Shown here: one piece after another, positions 34,326-42,766 of the stretch
Layout of the letters: every line of letters begins with the position of its first letter
How positions within the stretch are numbered: the stretch's first letter is position 1
Source of the DNA: Mangrovicella endophytica
GTDB taxonomy: Bacteria > Pseudomonadota > Alphaproteobacteria > Rhizobiales > Rhizobiaceae
Length of the DNA stretch: 64,000 bases
NCBI RefSeq assembly: GCF_002893625.1
Contig: NZ_PKMZ01000005.1
Coordinates: 186,001 to 250,000, forward strand
Direction of reading: 5' to 3'
The notes under the pieces: model-generated
Seen by the model: only the letters and a program-made list of their open reading frames with translations
Told to the model about the DNA's origin: nothing
Database searches by the model: none
Made by a program: the position numbers and the translations under genes

Positions 34326-35941
34326 CACGCATAACCCCACTCTTCGACGGGACCGATGTCGCCGTCATAGCTTGAACGGTTGCTGTCGCCGGCGGCAGCA
34401 CGCGCCACGGCCATGGCCGCAGCAACGGCGCCGTCGATGCGGTCGCGGCTCTTTCCCTTGTGGAACATGCGGTTGCCGGCGCTGTCGGTCTGGATCTCGA
34501 TGTTCTCGACGTTCCAGCGCAGCACGGGGTGCCCGCCATGGCGGAAGCGGCGCCCGATGATGGCGCGCTCCAGCTCCTTCACCGCCGGCGCCATGGTGAC
34601 CCAGCCCTGCCTCATCTCGACGACGGGCAAGCCGTCTTCCGTGAGGTTCGCCATCATCACGCGGCCGAGATGCGGATCGAAGGCGACTTCCTGCACGTAG
34701 AAACGGGCGCAGAGTTCGCGGATGTGATCCTCGACCTTGCGGAAGTCGACGACGTTGCCGGGCGTCGGAATGATCATCCCGTCATCCGCCCAGGCGGGAT
34801 AAGGCACCTGGTCCCGCTCGCCGCGCTCGCGCAGCCGATCCTCCGGACAGAAGAACCACGGCCACACCTGGTAGCCGTCGCCGTCGCGCCAGGCTGCGAC
34901 GACGCAAGTCAGGTCGGAATTGCTCGACAAGTCGACGCCGAGCCAGCACGGTTCCTGCGATGTCTCCAGGTCGTCGAGATCGACCTCGCCTCCGCCTTCG
35001 TCATAGACCGACATCTCGACGAAGGGGTCGGTGGCGTGGTCGAGCCAGATATTGAGGTTGAGCTGCCGGAAGGCCTCTCGATCGCCGACGCGCCGGGTGC
35101 CCTCAAGCGCCATCTGCCGCAGGCCCTCGATGTCGGGATAGCCATGCGCGAGGCCGGGGTTCACCCGGCGCCATACTTCTTCATCCGTCCAATCGTCATC
35201 CTTGGTGGCTTCGAACAGCACCGGCAGGATGGACGGATCATCGACCTCGCCCCGCGCGATCTTGCGGGCATCGTTGACGATGTCCCAGGCAATGTTCTCC
35301 TGGCCGCGTCCGGCGGTGGTGGCGACGACGAGGAGGCTGCCGGGCGTCTTGACGAGACCAGAGCGGAGCACATCCCACAGGTCGCGCTTCTTATGCGCGT
35401 GCAGCTCGTCGGCGAGCACGAAGACGGGCGTGCGGCCGTGCTGCGTGCCGGCGTCGGCGCTGATCGCCTCCATGAAGCTGCCGACCTTCGGGAAAACCAG
35501 CTTATTGCGGTAGTCGAGGGTGCGGATGTTCGCGGCGATCTTCGGATGCGCGAGGCAGAGGGCCTTGGCCTCATTGTAGCCGATGCTCGCCTGCTTGCGA
35601 TCCGACGCGGCCATGATGACCTCGCCGCCCGGCACGCGCTCCGGCCCGATCATGTGCAGCAGACCCAGCGCCGCCGCGAGGCTGGTCTTGCGGTTGCCAC
35701 GCGGCAGCAGCAGCACGACGGTTCGCACAATGCGGCTGCCATCCTCCTTTCGCGGCCCGTAGATCCGGCGAACGGTGCGCTCCTGCCACGGATCGAGCTG
35801 GAACGCCTTGCCGCTCTTCGGGTGCTTCAGCGATCGCAGGAACCGTACGGCACGCTCGCCGCAACCGAGTGGGTCGGGGATCGGCGAGCCGTCATAGATC
35901 CAGTCAGGATATGTCGAGCGGGTCATCTTCACCGTCGTCAA
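34325..35941 (-). CDS. Phage terminase large subunit
   Basis: The 538-aa packaging motor has an N-terminal ATPase with a Walker A-like LLLPRGNRKTSLAAAL, Walker B VFVLADELHAHKKRDLWDVL and coupling motif VVATTAGRGQEN. The C-terminal nuclease domain has WLGVDLSSNSDLTCVVAAW and later acidic sites (AFDPHLGR, KSRDRIDGAVAAAMA). This matches the HK97-type Terminase_1 family. It comes after the head genes in the operon, which is the reverse of most HK97-like phages. Its N-terminus overlaps the small subunit gene by 38 bp; an alternative ATG is six codons in. Confidence 0.95.
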   Translation of the reverse strand: MTTVKMTRSTYPDWIYDGSPIPDPLGCGERAVRFLRSLKHPKSGKAFQLDPWQERTVRRIYGPRKEDGSRIVRTVVLLLPRGNRKTSLAAALGLLHMIGPERVPGGEVIMAASDRKQASIGYNEAKALCLAHPKIAANIRTLDYRNKLVFPKVGSFMEAISADAGTQHGRTPVFVLADELHAHKKRDLWDVLRSGLVKTPGSLLVVATTAGRGQENIAWDIVNDARKIARGEVDDPSILPVLFEATKDDDWTDEEVWRRVNPGLAHGYPDIEGLRQMALEGTRRVGDREAFRQLNLNIWLDHATDPFVEMSVYDEGGGEVDLDDLETSQEPCWLGVDLSSNSDLTCVVAAWRDGDGYQVWPWFFCPEDRLRERGERDQVPYPAWADDGMIIPTPGNVVDFRKVEDHIRELCARFYVQEVAFDPHLGRVMMANLTEDGLPVVEMRQGWVTMAPAVKELERAIIGRRFRHGGHPVLRWNVENIEIQTDSAGNRMFHKGKSRDRIDGAVAAAMAVARAAAGDSNRSSYDGDIGPVEEWGYA

Positions 35942-36290
35942 AGAGGCTGCGTTGCATCGGGCGCGAGCGCGCCATCGGCGTCAGTCCGAGTTCGGCTGCG
36001 AGCTGCCGCGCCGTCGCCATTGCCTGGTTTTGCATGCGCCAGAGCTTGGCTTTGACGTTCAGGTCGGTGAGGCCGGACATTTCCGCCTCACACTCGCGGA
36101 TACGGCCCTGCGCTACGCAGTAGTTTTCGAGGTTGGAGAGATCGATATCGGTGAGGATCTTCCGCTCCTCGAGGTAGGGCTGCATCCGTCTCCACTCGCG
36201 CTTAGCGGCTTCCGACAGCCACTCCGGCGGCGGCGGGAACGCGCCGGCAGTGCCGTTGATGAGGACGAGGTGCGGCTTCGTGCCCCTCAT
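35904..36290 (-). CDS. Phage terminase small subunit, P27 family
   Basis: This 128-aa protein has PPPPEWLSEAAKREWRRMQP, LTDIDLSNLENYCVAQGRIR and a final AELGLTPMARSRP before an acidic tail, the typical P27 small-terminase pattern. It recognises the packaging site and loads the large subunit, encoded immediately downstream with overlap. Confidence 0.92.
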   Translation of the reverse strand: MRGTKPHLVLINGTAGAFPPPPEWLSEAAKREWRRMQPYLEERKILTDIDLSNLENYCVAQGRIRECEAEMSGLTDLNVKAKLWRMQNQAMATARQLAAELGLTPMARSRPMQRSLFDDGEDDPLDIS

Positions 36291-36607
36291 TTGCCGGTCT
36301 CCTCGCAGCGCAGCTCCAAGCCCTGACGGCGACCGAGTTCCTTCACCTCTTTGATGTTGAAGCGGCGGCCGTCATAGGTGACGCGGCTCGACGTCTGGAT
36401 GCCTTCGACGAAGCGGGTGCGGAACACGATCGCGGTCTCGCTGCTCTCGCCATAGGAGCGCAGGAATTCCTCCGTCGAAAGCGTGATGATCTGCGCCCGC
36501 AAGGTCGCGATCGGCGTCCAGCTCGGGATGCTGCCGCCGCCGCCATCCGGCACGCCCGGACCATAGGCGTCGATGGTGATGAGACGGTCGAGCTTGCCGG
36601 CGCGCAT
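36287..36607 (-). CDS. Head-tail adaptor / head closure protein
   Basis: The 106-aa protein reads MRAGKLDRLITIDAYGPGVP, then SWTPIATLRAQIITLSTEEF and TRFVEGIQTSSRVTYDGRRF with NIKEVKELGRRQGLELRCEE. This is the small SH3-like fold of Phage_H_T_join proteins (SPP1 gp16 / HK97 gp7 type), which closes the head after packaging. It overlaps both neighbours by 1 to 4 bp. Confidence 0.9.
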   Translation of the reverse strand: MRAGKLDRLITIDAYGPGVPDGGGGSIPSWTPIATLRAQIITLSTEEFLRSYGESSETAIVFRTRFVEGIQTSSRVTYDGRRFNIKEVKELGRRQGLELRCEETGK

Positions 36608-37014
36608 CAGTCGACCTCGCCGGCAAGCGTCTCGATCGTCACGACGGCATGCGCCGTTTCGCCATCGGGATCGCGGAGGAACCGGATTGAGGAGACGCGG
36701 CAGTCCGCGAAGTGCCAGCCATCCATCGGCGGGAGCGCCGCACGCATGGCGGTGCGGATCGCACCGCTGATCGCCTTCACGCCAGCAAGGCCGGTCTCGC
36801 GCTTCCACACATGGAGAGTGGAGACGACGCGGATGGTCCGACGTGCGATGTCGCCCTCGTCGATCTCCTGGTCCTCGCCAAGGATGATGGAGGGATCGGG
36901 CGCCGGTCGGCTGTTGCGGTCGAGGATGCTGTCGGCCGGGACGAGCGCCAGCACGGCGGCTGTGTCGATCAGGCGGCCACGGATCGCCTTCTGCACGGCA
37001 TAGGCGGCGCTCAT
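36607..37014 (-). CDS. Phage tail completion protein, DUF3168-like
   Basis: The 135-aa protein shows AVQKAIRGRLIDTAAVLALV, IILGEDQEIDEGDIARRTIR and VISTLHVW-type strands (here VVSTLHVWKRETG), ending in a C-terminal beta strand VVTIETLAGEVD. This is the layout of DUF3168 tail terminator proteins that cap the tail tube at the head side. It overlaps the upstream gene by 4 bp. Confidence 0.85.
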   Translation of the reverse strand: MSAAYAVQKAIRGRLIDTAAVLALVPADSILDRNSRPAPDPSIILGEDQEIDEGDIARRTIRVVSTLHVWKRETGLAGVKAISGAIRTAMRAALPPMDGWHFADCRVSSIRFLRDPDGETAHAVVTIETLAGEVD

Positions 37015-37424
37015 GACGCGCCCCGCTTCCTGATGGCGCGGCGGATCGCGCCCTTGATCGCGGTCTTCGCCTTCTTGTTGTGGAGGCGCACGGAAGGCCA
37101 GAAGAACGGCTGTGCGTTTGCTTCCGCCGTCCCGTACTCGACGAGGTGAGGATAGCGGACATCGGAATTGCCGACTGTCACGGCCGCAGCGTTCGACGGT
37201 ACGGCCATCGATCCGCCCGGCTGCGAATAGGCGGGCGTCGTGTGGCCGCCGGCGGTGACCTCGATGCTACGCTTCAGGTCGCCGGTGTCCTCCGGCGCCA
37301 GGCGCCGCATGGTCGCGGCCATGGCCTCAGCCTGCCTGACGACGGCGGGCTGCACGGCGGCCGTGACGTCGCGCGGTATCGCGGCAAGACGGCGCTGGAG
37401 CTTGGACAGGCCGCCGTCATCCAT
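37011..37424 (-). CDS. HK97 gp10-like tail component
   Basis: The 137-aa protein has LSKLQRRLAAIPRDVTAAVQ, MRRLAPEDTGDLKRSIEV and VGNSDVRYPHLVEYGTAEAN, then AQPFFWPSVRLHNKKAKTAI. The combination APxDTGxLxxS...HxVEyGT..xPaxPF is the signature of the HK97-gp10 family, which acts at the neck or in tail completion. ATG 37424 is used, inside the end of the connector gene. Confidence 0.9.
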   Translation of the reverse strand: MDDGGLSKLQRRLAAIPRDVTAAVQPAVVRQAEAMAATMRRLAPEDTGDLKRSIEVTAGGHTTPAYSQPGGSMAVPSNAAAVTVGNSDVRYPHLVEYGTAEANAQPFFWPSVRLHNKKAKTAIKGAIRRAIRKRGAS

Positions 37425-37719
37425 AGGTGTAGCGCCGATGGTTCGCGAGAATGGCGAGCGCGCCGAGCGGCAGCTCCTGCGCCACGACGCCGACAAGCGT
37501 CGCCTCGCGGTTCTCGTAATAGTGCGCTGCCACCATCAGCACCGCCTGCTCAACGTCCGCTGGCGTGCCTGTCGGGAACTCGGCTGCATCGTCGAGGGCA
37601 AAGCCGAGCTGTGCCTCGACGTGCTTGCCGGCGGCGAGCAGGCAGCGCGCCAGCACTGCGTCGTCATCCGTGCCGATGACGTTGCAATGCAGCTTCACAT
37701 CGTCGAGGGCGAGCGCCAT
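37417..37719 (-). CDS. Head-tail connector protein (gp6-like)
   Basis: The 100-aa helical protein begins LALDDVKLHCNVIGTDDDAV and continues LLAAGKHVEAQLGF, then PADVEQAVLMVAAHYYENRE and a short LPLGALAILANHRRY. This is the Phage_connect_1 (HK97 gp6) pattern; it forms a ring under the portal. Confidence 0.92.
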   Translation of the reverse strand: MALALDDVKLHCNVIGTDDDAVLARCLLAAGKHVEAQLGFALDDAAEFPTGTPADVEQAVLMVAAHYYENREATLVGVVAQELPLGALAILANHRRYTYG

Positions 37720-37727
37720 GGCCGTTG

Positions 37728-38216
37728 TCAGCTCGCGCTCGCGACGGTGCGGACGATGTTGCTGTTGATCGCGATGGAGATGTTGAGCTTCATCGCGTTG
37801 TTGGCCTGGTCGAGCGCTTCGGCCGCCGACATGACCTTGCCGATCATCATGCGCGTCGAAGGCTTCGGCGAGGAGCCAGTCGCAGGCGCATCGTTGAACT
37901 GGATCTTGATGGCAAAGTCAGCCGGGCTCTTCTCGGCCGCGATGGCAGCAAGCTGCCCGGCGTCCGCATAGTTGATGTCCGCCACCAGCTCGATCGTGCC
38001 GGCGTTGCGGGTGCCCTTGATCGTCTTCGTGCGGTTCTCGCCGATCTGGTCGGACGTGATGGCGTTCGACGTGTCGCCGAAGGTGCCGATCTGCGTCAGG
38101 CCCTTGATCTCAACCCACGCCTGCGACGTGAAGTCGGCCGCGACATAGTCCGCGCTCTTATCGTCGAGCGCACCGCCGATGAAGACCTTGGAGCCCGCGG
38201 TTGCGAAGAACGGCAT
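37728..38216 (-). CDS. Phage tail tube protein
   Basis: The 162-aa beta-rich protein has MPFFATAGSKVFIGGALDDK, FTSQAWVEIKGLTQIGTFGD and TIELVADINYADAGQLAAIA. It matches the lambda gpV-like tail tube group of small siphoviral tail proteins. A long non-contractile tail is therefore encoded at least in part. It sits on the capsid side of the connector genes, whereas in most siphoviruses it follows them. Confidence 0.85.
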   Translation of the reverse strand: MPFFATAGSKVFIGGALDDKSADYVAADFTSQAWVEIKGLTQIGTFGDTSNAITSDQIGENRTKTIKGTRNAGTIELVADINYADAGQLAAIAAEKSPADFAIKIQFNDAPATGSSPKPSTRMMIGKVMSAAEALDQANNAMKLNISIAINSNIVRTVASAS

Positions 38217-38219
38217 GGG

Positions 38220-38573
38220 TCAATCCTTTCCGATGCGGCGCTCTTCGCTCTGCTTGGCGCCGGAGTGACAGGAGGTGCAGAGGGGCTGCCAGTTGCGGCG
38301 GTCCCAGAAGAGGGCTTTGTCGCCCTTGTGCGGGGTGATGTGGTCGACCGTGGTGGCCGGCTGGCCGCAGCGGCGGCAGGAGGAATAGACGGCGAGGTAA
38401 GCCGCCCTCTCGCGCTCCCATTCGGGCGTGTAGCCGCGGGAACGGGCGCTCGGCCGCTTCTTGTCAGAGACGGCCTTTCGCTCGTTGTGGCGCTCCTCGG
38501 CCTTCGGGCACCGGCTCCCATAGGCATGGGTGCCACCGCAGAGACCGCAGGCACGAGGAGCGCGAGACGGCAT
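38220..38573 (-). CDS. HNH endonuclease
   Basis: The 117-aa protein has an N-terminal CGLCGG...CPKAEER pair, then CRRCGQPATTVDHITPHKGD and RRNWQPLCTSCHSGAKQ, a complete HNH motif with structural zinc cysteines. HNH proteins next to terminases assist cos cleavage in HK97-like phages and are also conserved in capsid-forming satellites. The start overlaps the previous stop. Confidence 0.93.
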   Translation of the reverse strand: MPSRAPRACGLCGGTHAYGSRCPKAEERHNERKAVSDKKRPSARSRGYTPEWERERAAYLAVYSSCRRCGQPATTVDHITPHKGDKALFWDRRNWQPLCTSCHSGAKQSEERRIGKD

Positions 38574-38746
38574 CAGTCCGCCTCGCCTTCGTGCGGCTTC
38601 CACGTCTCGTTGAAGCGGTGGACGTCGCCGTCGCGGGTGCGCACGACGGTTTCGCCATCCTCCTCGGTGACGGTGACGCCACCCTTGGTCTTGCGAAGCT
38701 CCTCGACGAAGGCTTCGACCGTCTTAGCCTGGCTCTTCCCGGCCAT
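38573..38746 (-). CDS. Small acidic phage protein, unknown function
   Basis: This 57-aa frame (MAGKSQAKTVEAFVEELRKT ... DGDVHRFNETWKPHEGEAD) is too short for common length cut-offs. It fits exactly between the capsid stop (TGATG overlap) and the HNH start (again overlapping), so it is very likely translated. I do not recognise a family. Confidence 0.75.
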   Translation of the reverse strand: MAGKSQAKTVEAFVEELRKTKGGVTVTEEDGETVVRTRDGDVHRFNETWKPHEGEAD

Positions 38747-39894
38747 CACGCGATCCCCTTCAGGACGGCAATGGCTTCCGGCATGACGGTGGCGCCGCCG
38801 ACACGGCGACGAGCGCGGATCTTCACGATGCCGTTGTCGGCGCCGGTGTAGTCGTCTCGCATGGTCTGGATGCCGATGCGGTCGACGATCTGATAGCCGG
38901 TGTCGAAGTCGCCGAAGGCCACCGGATAGGCACCTGCGGCAAGGTCCGGCATGTCGACCATCTCGTAGATCGGTCGGCCGAGGAGCGAAGCGGGCGCACC
39001 TTCGGTAAGGCCAGGCTGCCAGATGAAAGCGCCGTTGCCATCCTTCAGAAGGCGGATGGTCGCCAGCGTTTTGCGGTTCATCGTCCAGACGGCGCGACGC
39101 GCATACTCGGTCGGCAGGCTGTAGTAGAGCGCCATCAAGCCGTCGACGAGCTTGGAGCCGTCCGCCTTCGTATCGATCTTCAGGTAATCGGCCGCATCGG
39201 CAAGGAAGCCTTTCGGCTTGCCGTTGCCGTCGCCGTTGACGAAGGCCGCCGCCTCTTGCTTGGCCATTTCGCGAGCGACGTGGTTGCGGACGAACGCCTC
39301 CAGGTCGATTAGCGCGTCCTCCAGCAGCTGCTGCGAGATCGGCACGATGACGGCCTGTTCGTGGACCTTGATCGACTGCTGATCGAAGGAAGGTTCGGAC
39401 ACAGGGCGCGGGCCAATCTCCGTCACCCAGCCGGGTTGGACGTTGCCGACTAGCTTCGGCAGCAGGATCTCGTTCGTGCCAATCGACATGACGTTGGCGA
39501 TCGTGCGCATGGGCGACTGCTCGGAAATGCCCTGCAGCACGCGGGTCGAGAACTCCGGCGCGACCACATAGCCGCCTGCGGAGGCGGTGCCTTCCACAAG
39601 CGTCTTCTTCTCGACGTCGTCGAGGCTCTGGAGGCCGTTGCGGACGTAGCCGTTGAAGGCCTTCTTCTCGATGTCCTCCGGCTTCTCCTCCTTGCCGTCA
39701 CCGGCGGGGCGGTTGGCCTTCGTCTCCAGCTTCTTCAGCCGCTCGTCGAGCTTCGACGTGTCGGCCTTCGTCTCCATTGCCTTGAAGCGATCATCGATCG
39801 AGGTCTGAAGCGTTTCGAGGCTCTTGGTCACAACCTCGACGGCATCGTCGCCGTCGTCGCCCTTGAACTCGACCGGGGGCATGTGGCGGGTCAT
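38746..39894 (-). CDS. Phage major capsid protein, HK97 family
   Basis: The 382-aa protein has an N-terminal coiled-coil delta domain (LETLQTSIDDRFKAMETKAD, LDERLKKLETKA) of about 100 residues, normally removed by the prohead protease, followed by the HK97 fold: VLQGISEQSPMRTIANVMSI, VHEQAVIVPISQQLLEDALI, DLEAFVRNHVAREMAKQEAA and NGDGNGKPKGFL. The C-terminal end DFDTGYQIVDRIGIQTMRDD is also typical. It overlaps the protease gene by 1 bp. Confidence 0.95.
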   Translation of the reverse strand: MTRHMPPVEFKGDDGDDAVEVVTKSLETLQTSIDDRFKAMETKADTSKLDERLKKLETKANRPAGDGKEEKPEDIEKKAFNGYVRNGLQSLDDVEKKTLVEGTASAGGYVVAPEFSTRVLQGISEQSPMRTIANVMSIGTNEILLPKLVGNVQPGWVTEIGPRPVSEPSFDQQSIKVHEQAVIVPISQQLLEDALIDLEAFVRNHVAREMAKQEAAAFVNGDGNGKPKGFLADAADYLKIDTKADGSKLVDGLMALYYSLPTEYARRAVWTMNRKTLATIRLLKDGNGAFIWQPGLTEGAPASLLGRPIYEMVDMPDLAAGAYPVAFGDFDTGYQIVDRIGIQTMRDDYTGADNGIVKIRARRRVGGATVMPEAIAVLKGIA

Positions 39895-40397
39895 CAGCGG
39901 TTTCCTTTCATCGCCGTGGCGGCGCGGTTGATGGCCTCGGCGATGCTCCGGGCCGCGTCGAAGGATTTCGAGTGGGTGATCCTCGCGTCGGGATGCGAGG
40001 GCTCGCGGACGATCGAGACCTCGACAAGCTCGATCGCGGAGAGGATGCGGTTGCGCCCATGGCGCTTGCTGCCGCGGTCGCGGAAACCGATGGAGAGGCC
40101 GTTGAGCCGCCCTGTGAGGATCTGTGAGCGCACGCCCCGCGCCTGCATCGACTTCAGGTCGAGCCGGCCTTTGACGTGGAGCCCGTCATCGCGCTCCTCG
40201 ATCGACGTCCAGAGGCCGATCAGCGCGTCCGTGTCGTGGTTACGGAGCATGGGAAGCTCCGTCACCGGCAGACGCAGCGCGCCTTTCTTGATGATGTCGC
40301 CTGCACGGTCGGGCGTGGCATACGGCCAGGCGATGCCCTCAACCGTGCCATCCTCATCGACGGCGAGCTGCTTGGTTTGAACATCGAGGCGATCCAT
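39894..40397 (-). CDS. HK97-family prohead protease
   Basis: The 167-aa protein has VEGIAWPYATPDRAGDIIKK, LPMLRNHDTDALIGLWTSIE with the catalytic His, and LTGRLNGLSIGFRDRGSK with the catalytic Ser, ending in ELVEVSIVREPSHPDARI. These are the landmarks of U35-type prohead proteases, which mature the capsid encoded next to it. Confidence 0.94.
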   Translation of the reverse strand: MDRLDVQTKQLAVDEDGTVEGIAWPYATPDRAGDIIKKGALRLPVTELPMLRNHDTDALIGLWTSIEERDDGLHVKGRLDLKSMQARGVRSQILTGRLNGLSIGFRDRGSKRHGRNRILSAIELVEVSIVREPSHPDARITHSKSFDAARSIAEAINRAATAMKGNR

Positions 40398-40783
40398 CAG
40401 GCGCGCCCTCGATGCGCGGCACGATCACTGGCGAAGCCGTCGACCTGTTGCCGTACCCAATTCACACGGAGGAGCCGGAGGAGGTTCTGCGTCGTGAACG
40501 GCACCGGCTCGCCGGCCTCGCTGATTTCCCAGCGCAGGACGTGCCGAGCGAGGGAGTTGAGGTTCGCCTTCTCGCGGTTCTCGGCACCGACGCGGCCGTC
40601 TGCGTCAGCAACCTCGGCAAGTTCATCATAGAGGGCGATGCGCGACCGCGTGGCGGTGTCGCTGTCGGGGCCGACGATCCAGAGCTTGATGCCGGTCGGC
40701 TGCCCCGTCACGGGGTCGACCAGCTCGAACTCACGGCCGCGATCCTGATCGGCGATGTTCGCCAGCACCTCATCAAGCGTCAT
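40397..40783 (-). CDS. Phage protein, tail-assembly-chaperone-like
   Basis: The 128-aa protein contains FELVDPVTGQPTGIKLWIVG followed by PDSDTATRSRIALYDEL and, near the end, LRWEISEAGEPVPFTTQNLL. The LxDPxTGxPTGxxxxVxGxDS pattern occurs in some phage tail assembly chaperone proteins. Its place between portal and protease is unusual for that role, so the call is tentative. It starts inside the portal gene (11-bp overlap) and its stop overlaps the protease start. Confidence 0.6.
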   Translation of the reverse strand: MTLDEVLANIADQDRGREFELVDPVTGQPTGIKLWIVGPDSDTATRSRIALYDELAEVADADGRVGAENREKANLNSLARHVLRWEISEAGEPVPFTTQNLLRLLRVNWVRQQVDGFASDRAAHRGRA

Positions 40784-41993
40784 TGCTCGGCTCCTGCGGC
40801 GGGTTCTGCGGCGCGGCGGCGCCCGCCTGGCTCGCGCCGGTGTGAGGGTTGGCGAACTCGGCGCCGCCTTCGCGCGGCCCCATGCCAAGCCAGTCTCGGC
40901 CCTCATTGGGGTTCAGGACGCGAGACGAGATCAGCGATGAGATCGCGGTGGCGCGCGCCGTGAGATCGACGGCGGTGAAGTCGTCGCGGTCGAAGCGGAT
41001 GCGGTAGTCAGCGCCCTCCTCGGCGGTGAAGAGCGCCCGGCGCATGGCGCCCTCCAGCGGGCGAAGCCAGAACTCCAGACCGGCAAGCCATTCCTTTTGC
41101 GCCGACTCCATGTTCGACCAGGTCTGACGCGAGAAGTCGTAGAGGGCGCCGGGCGGCACGCGGAAGTGGCGGCCGATTTCGAGAATGGCGTGCTGCCACG
41201 TTTCGAGCAGCTGCGCGTCGACGGCCGTCATGGTCATCTGCGCCCAGGTCGCGCCGTCCCACAGGATCGCGGTCCGCCCTGCCTTGCCAGCGCCTTCGTG
41301 CGCGGCCTTCCAGCCCTTCAGCATGCGCTTGACGCCCTCGTCGCCGAGCTGCTTGGGGCTGGTGATGACACCGCCGGGACGCGCCGCTTGGCTGAAGAAG
41401 CTGCCGACGTGTCGCTCCAGCTTGTGCACCACGCCGATCGCGCCGGAGGCGAGCGACAGCGGGCAGCGGTCAAAGGGGCCGCGCAAGTGGATGACGTCGC
41501 CGTTGCCGACGGGGCGATTGCCGATGCGGTAGGAGGGTTCGCGGCGCCCGTCCGAGGAGTAGTCGGCGGTGAACGACCCTTGCGCGTAGTGGACGATCTC
41601 GACCGGCTCGCCGTCGCGGCGGTTCACCCAGGCGAGCCCGCCCTCGTTGCAGGTGAGCGCGGCCACGACGAGGTCGCGGATTAGCGTGTAGGTGTCGCTC
41701 CAGTCGTTCGGCGCATCTTCAAGGAGGCGGGCGACGGGATGCTCCGGGGCGGCCGTCCAAGTGGTGCCGTCGCGCTTCTCGACGAGGATGCCGAGCGAGG
41801 CGATCGAGCCGGAGATCAGCGAGATGGCGGAGGAAACCGCCGGGACCTCAAGGGCCTGCCGTCCGGTGACGGCGTAGTCGGCGACAGCGCCGCCGCCGAA
41901 CAACTCAAACATCCAGTCCGCCGGCACCGCAGTGCCCGACGCGGTGTGCTTCGTCTCAATCGGTTCGGAGCGGGTGAAGGGCCATAGGCGCAT
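40773..41993 (-). CDS. Phage portal protein, HK97 family
   Basis: The 406-aa protein has VPAVSSAISLISGSIASLGI, YTLIRDLVVAALTCNEGGLA and WVNRRDGEPVEIVHYAQ, then HFRVPPGALYDFSRQTWSNM and ESAQKEWLAGLEFWLRPLEG with EEGADYRIRFDRDDF. This is the standard order for the HK97-type dodecameric portal. It is the first gene of the leftward structural operon. The ribosome binding site is weak. Confidence 0.95.
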   Translation of the reverse strand: MRLWPFTRSEPIETKHTASGTAVPADWMFELFGGGAVADYAVTGRQALEVPAVSSAISLISGSIASLGILVEKRDGTTWTAAPEHPVARLLEDAPNDWSDTYTLIRDLVVAALTCNEGGLAWVNRRDGEPVEIVHYAQGSFTADYSSDGRREPSYRIGNRPVGNGDVIHLRGPFDRCPLSLASGAIGVVHKLERHVGSFFSQAARPGGVITSPKQLGDEGVKRMLKGWKAAHEGAGKAGRTAILWDGATWAQMTMTAVDAQLLETWQHAILEIGRHFRVPPGALYDFSRQTWSNMESAQKEWLAGLEFWLRPLEGAMRRALFTAEEGADYRIRFDRDDFTAVDLTARATAISSLISSRVLNPNEGRDWLGMGPREGGAEFANPHTGASQAGAAAPQNPPQEPSNDA

Positions 41994-42030
41994 TCCGATT
42001 TTATGCCGGAAGCAGCCCTTGCGCCGCTAT

Positions 42031-42070
42031 CGGTTTGAGAGGGGATCAGGCGGTTTGAGAAGGTTTCAGG
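42031..42070. repeat. Two tandem 20-bp repeats upstream of the portal gene
   Basis: CGGTTTGAGAGGGGATCAGG (42031-42050) is followed directly by CGGTTTGAGAAGGTTTCAGG (42051-42070) and then the start of a third copy (CGGTTG). They lie 38 bp before the portal start and include the 3' end of the upstream small gene. This could be an operator or activator site for the late operon. Confidence 0.6.
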
Positions 42071-42300
42071 CGGTTGCTACGCATGAAGCTCATCAGATCG
42101 TCCTCGAAGCAGTAGAACCGGCCGCCCAGCTCGCGGATCGGGGTTCCCTCCGCAGTCGCCACGGTGTCGCGAACGAAATCGGCGCCGACGCCGATCCGGC
42201 GGGCGATTGCCGGCAGCGTCCAGATGATCCGCGCCGGATTTTTCGGATCGACAACGGCCATGCGGTCGAATTCAGCAGGGGTGATATCTCTTCTAACCAT
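42046..42300 (-). CDS. Small helix-turn-helix protein of the element
   Basis: The 84-aa protein has WTLPAIARRIGVGADFVRDT, an HTH, followed by TPIRELGGRFYCFEDDLMSF, a wing-like strand pair as in AlpA or MerR-type excisionase-like regulators. It precedes the structural operon and could control it. The family is not certain. Confidence 0.75.
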   Translation of the reverse strand: MVRRDITPAEFDRMAVVDPKNPARIIWTLPAIARRIGVGADFVRDTVATAEGTPIRELGGRFYCFEDDLMSFMRSNRLKPSQTA

Positions 42301-42766
42301 CTATCAAACCTCAGAAATTTCCAATTCGGACAAATCTCACGCGAGGCTACCCGCGCCGGTCCCTGCCAAGGGTCGAAAGTTCAAGACCACCCCCGGGCCT
42401 GTGCCTCGGCCCGGCTCTGCCGCCTCGCCGCGCCGGCCTCGACCGCCGCAGCTCCAGCATTCTCAGGGGTTTGGGAGGCAGGGGAGCCAGCGCTGCCCTT
42501 AGACTTGCCTGCCTCCCAAAATCTCACCGCCATAAGTCTCTGATAGGTTTGAGCTATCTCTTATGATGGGACGCTAGGGAGCCTAGGGAGGATAGATCTC
42601 AGGTGACACATGGAAGGGTTTGAGATGGGGTAACCCATACCCCGATAATCACGTGCACACGCGCACCCGCCGGCTTGCCTCCCCAGGCTCCCCAGCGTCC
42701 AAAGCCATTGAAATGGCTTGGCTATTGTGCAGGGAGGGAAGCCGTGCAGGTAAGGCGCCTGCCTCC
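42301..42766. other. Gene-free 466-bp stretch with paired GGGAG(G/C) repeats
   Basis: No convincing gene is seen. Four tandem pairs of GGGAG(G/C) with an exact 9-bp period occur in alternating orientation: 42473/42482 (plus), 42577/42586 (plus), 42678/42687 (minus) and 42762/42771 (minus; the last runs into the BRO gene end), plus single copies at 42512 (minus) and 42732 (plus). A 13-bp inverted repeat TTTGGGAGGCAGG (42470-42482) / CCTGCCTCCCAAA (42508-42520) uses two of them. A short GGGGTA/TACCCC palindrome lies at 42627-42643. This could be a replication origin, a packaging site or a regulator array. Confidence 0.65.

Noticed and set aside
34460-36055. 531-aa plus-strand frame across the terminase genes
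   Set aside because: Antisense shadow; the terminase ATPase and P27 motifs are on the minus strand.
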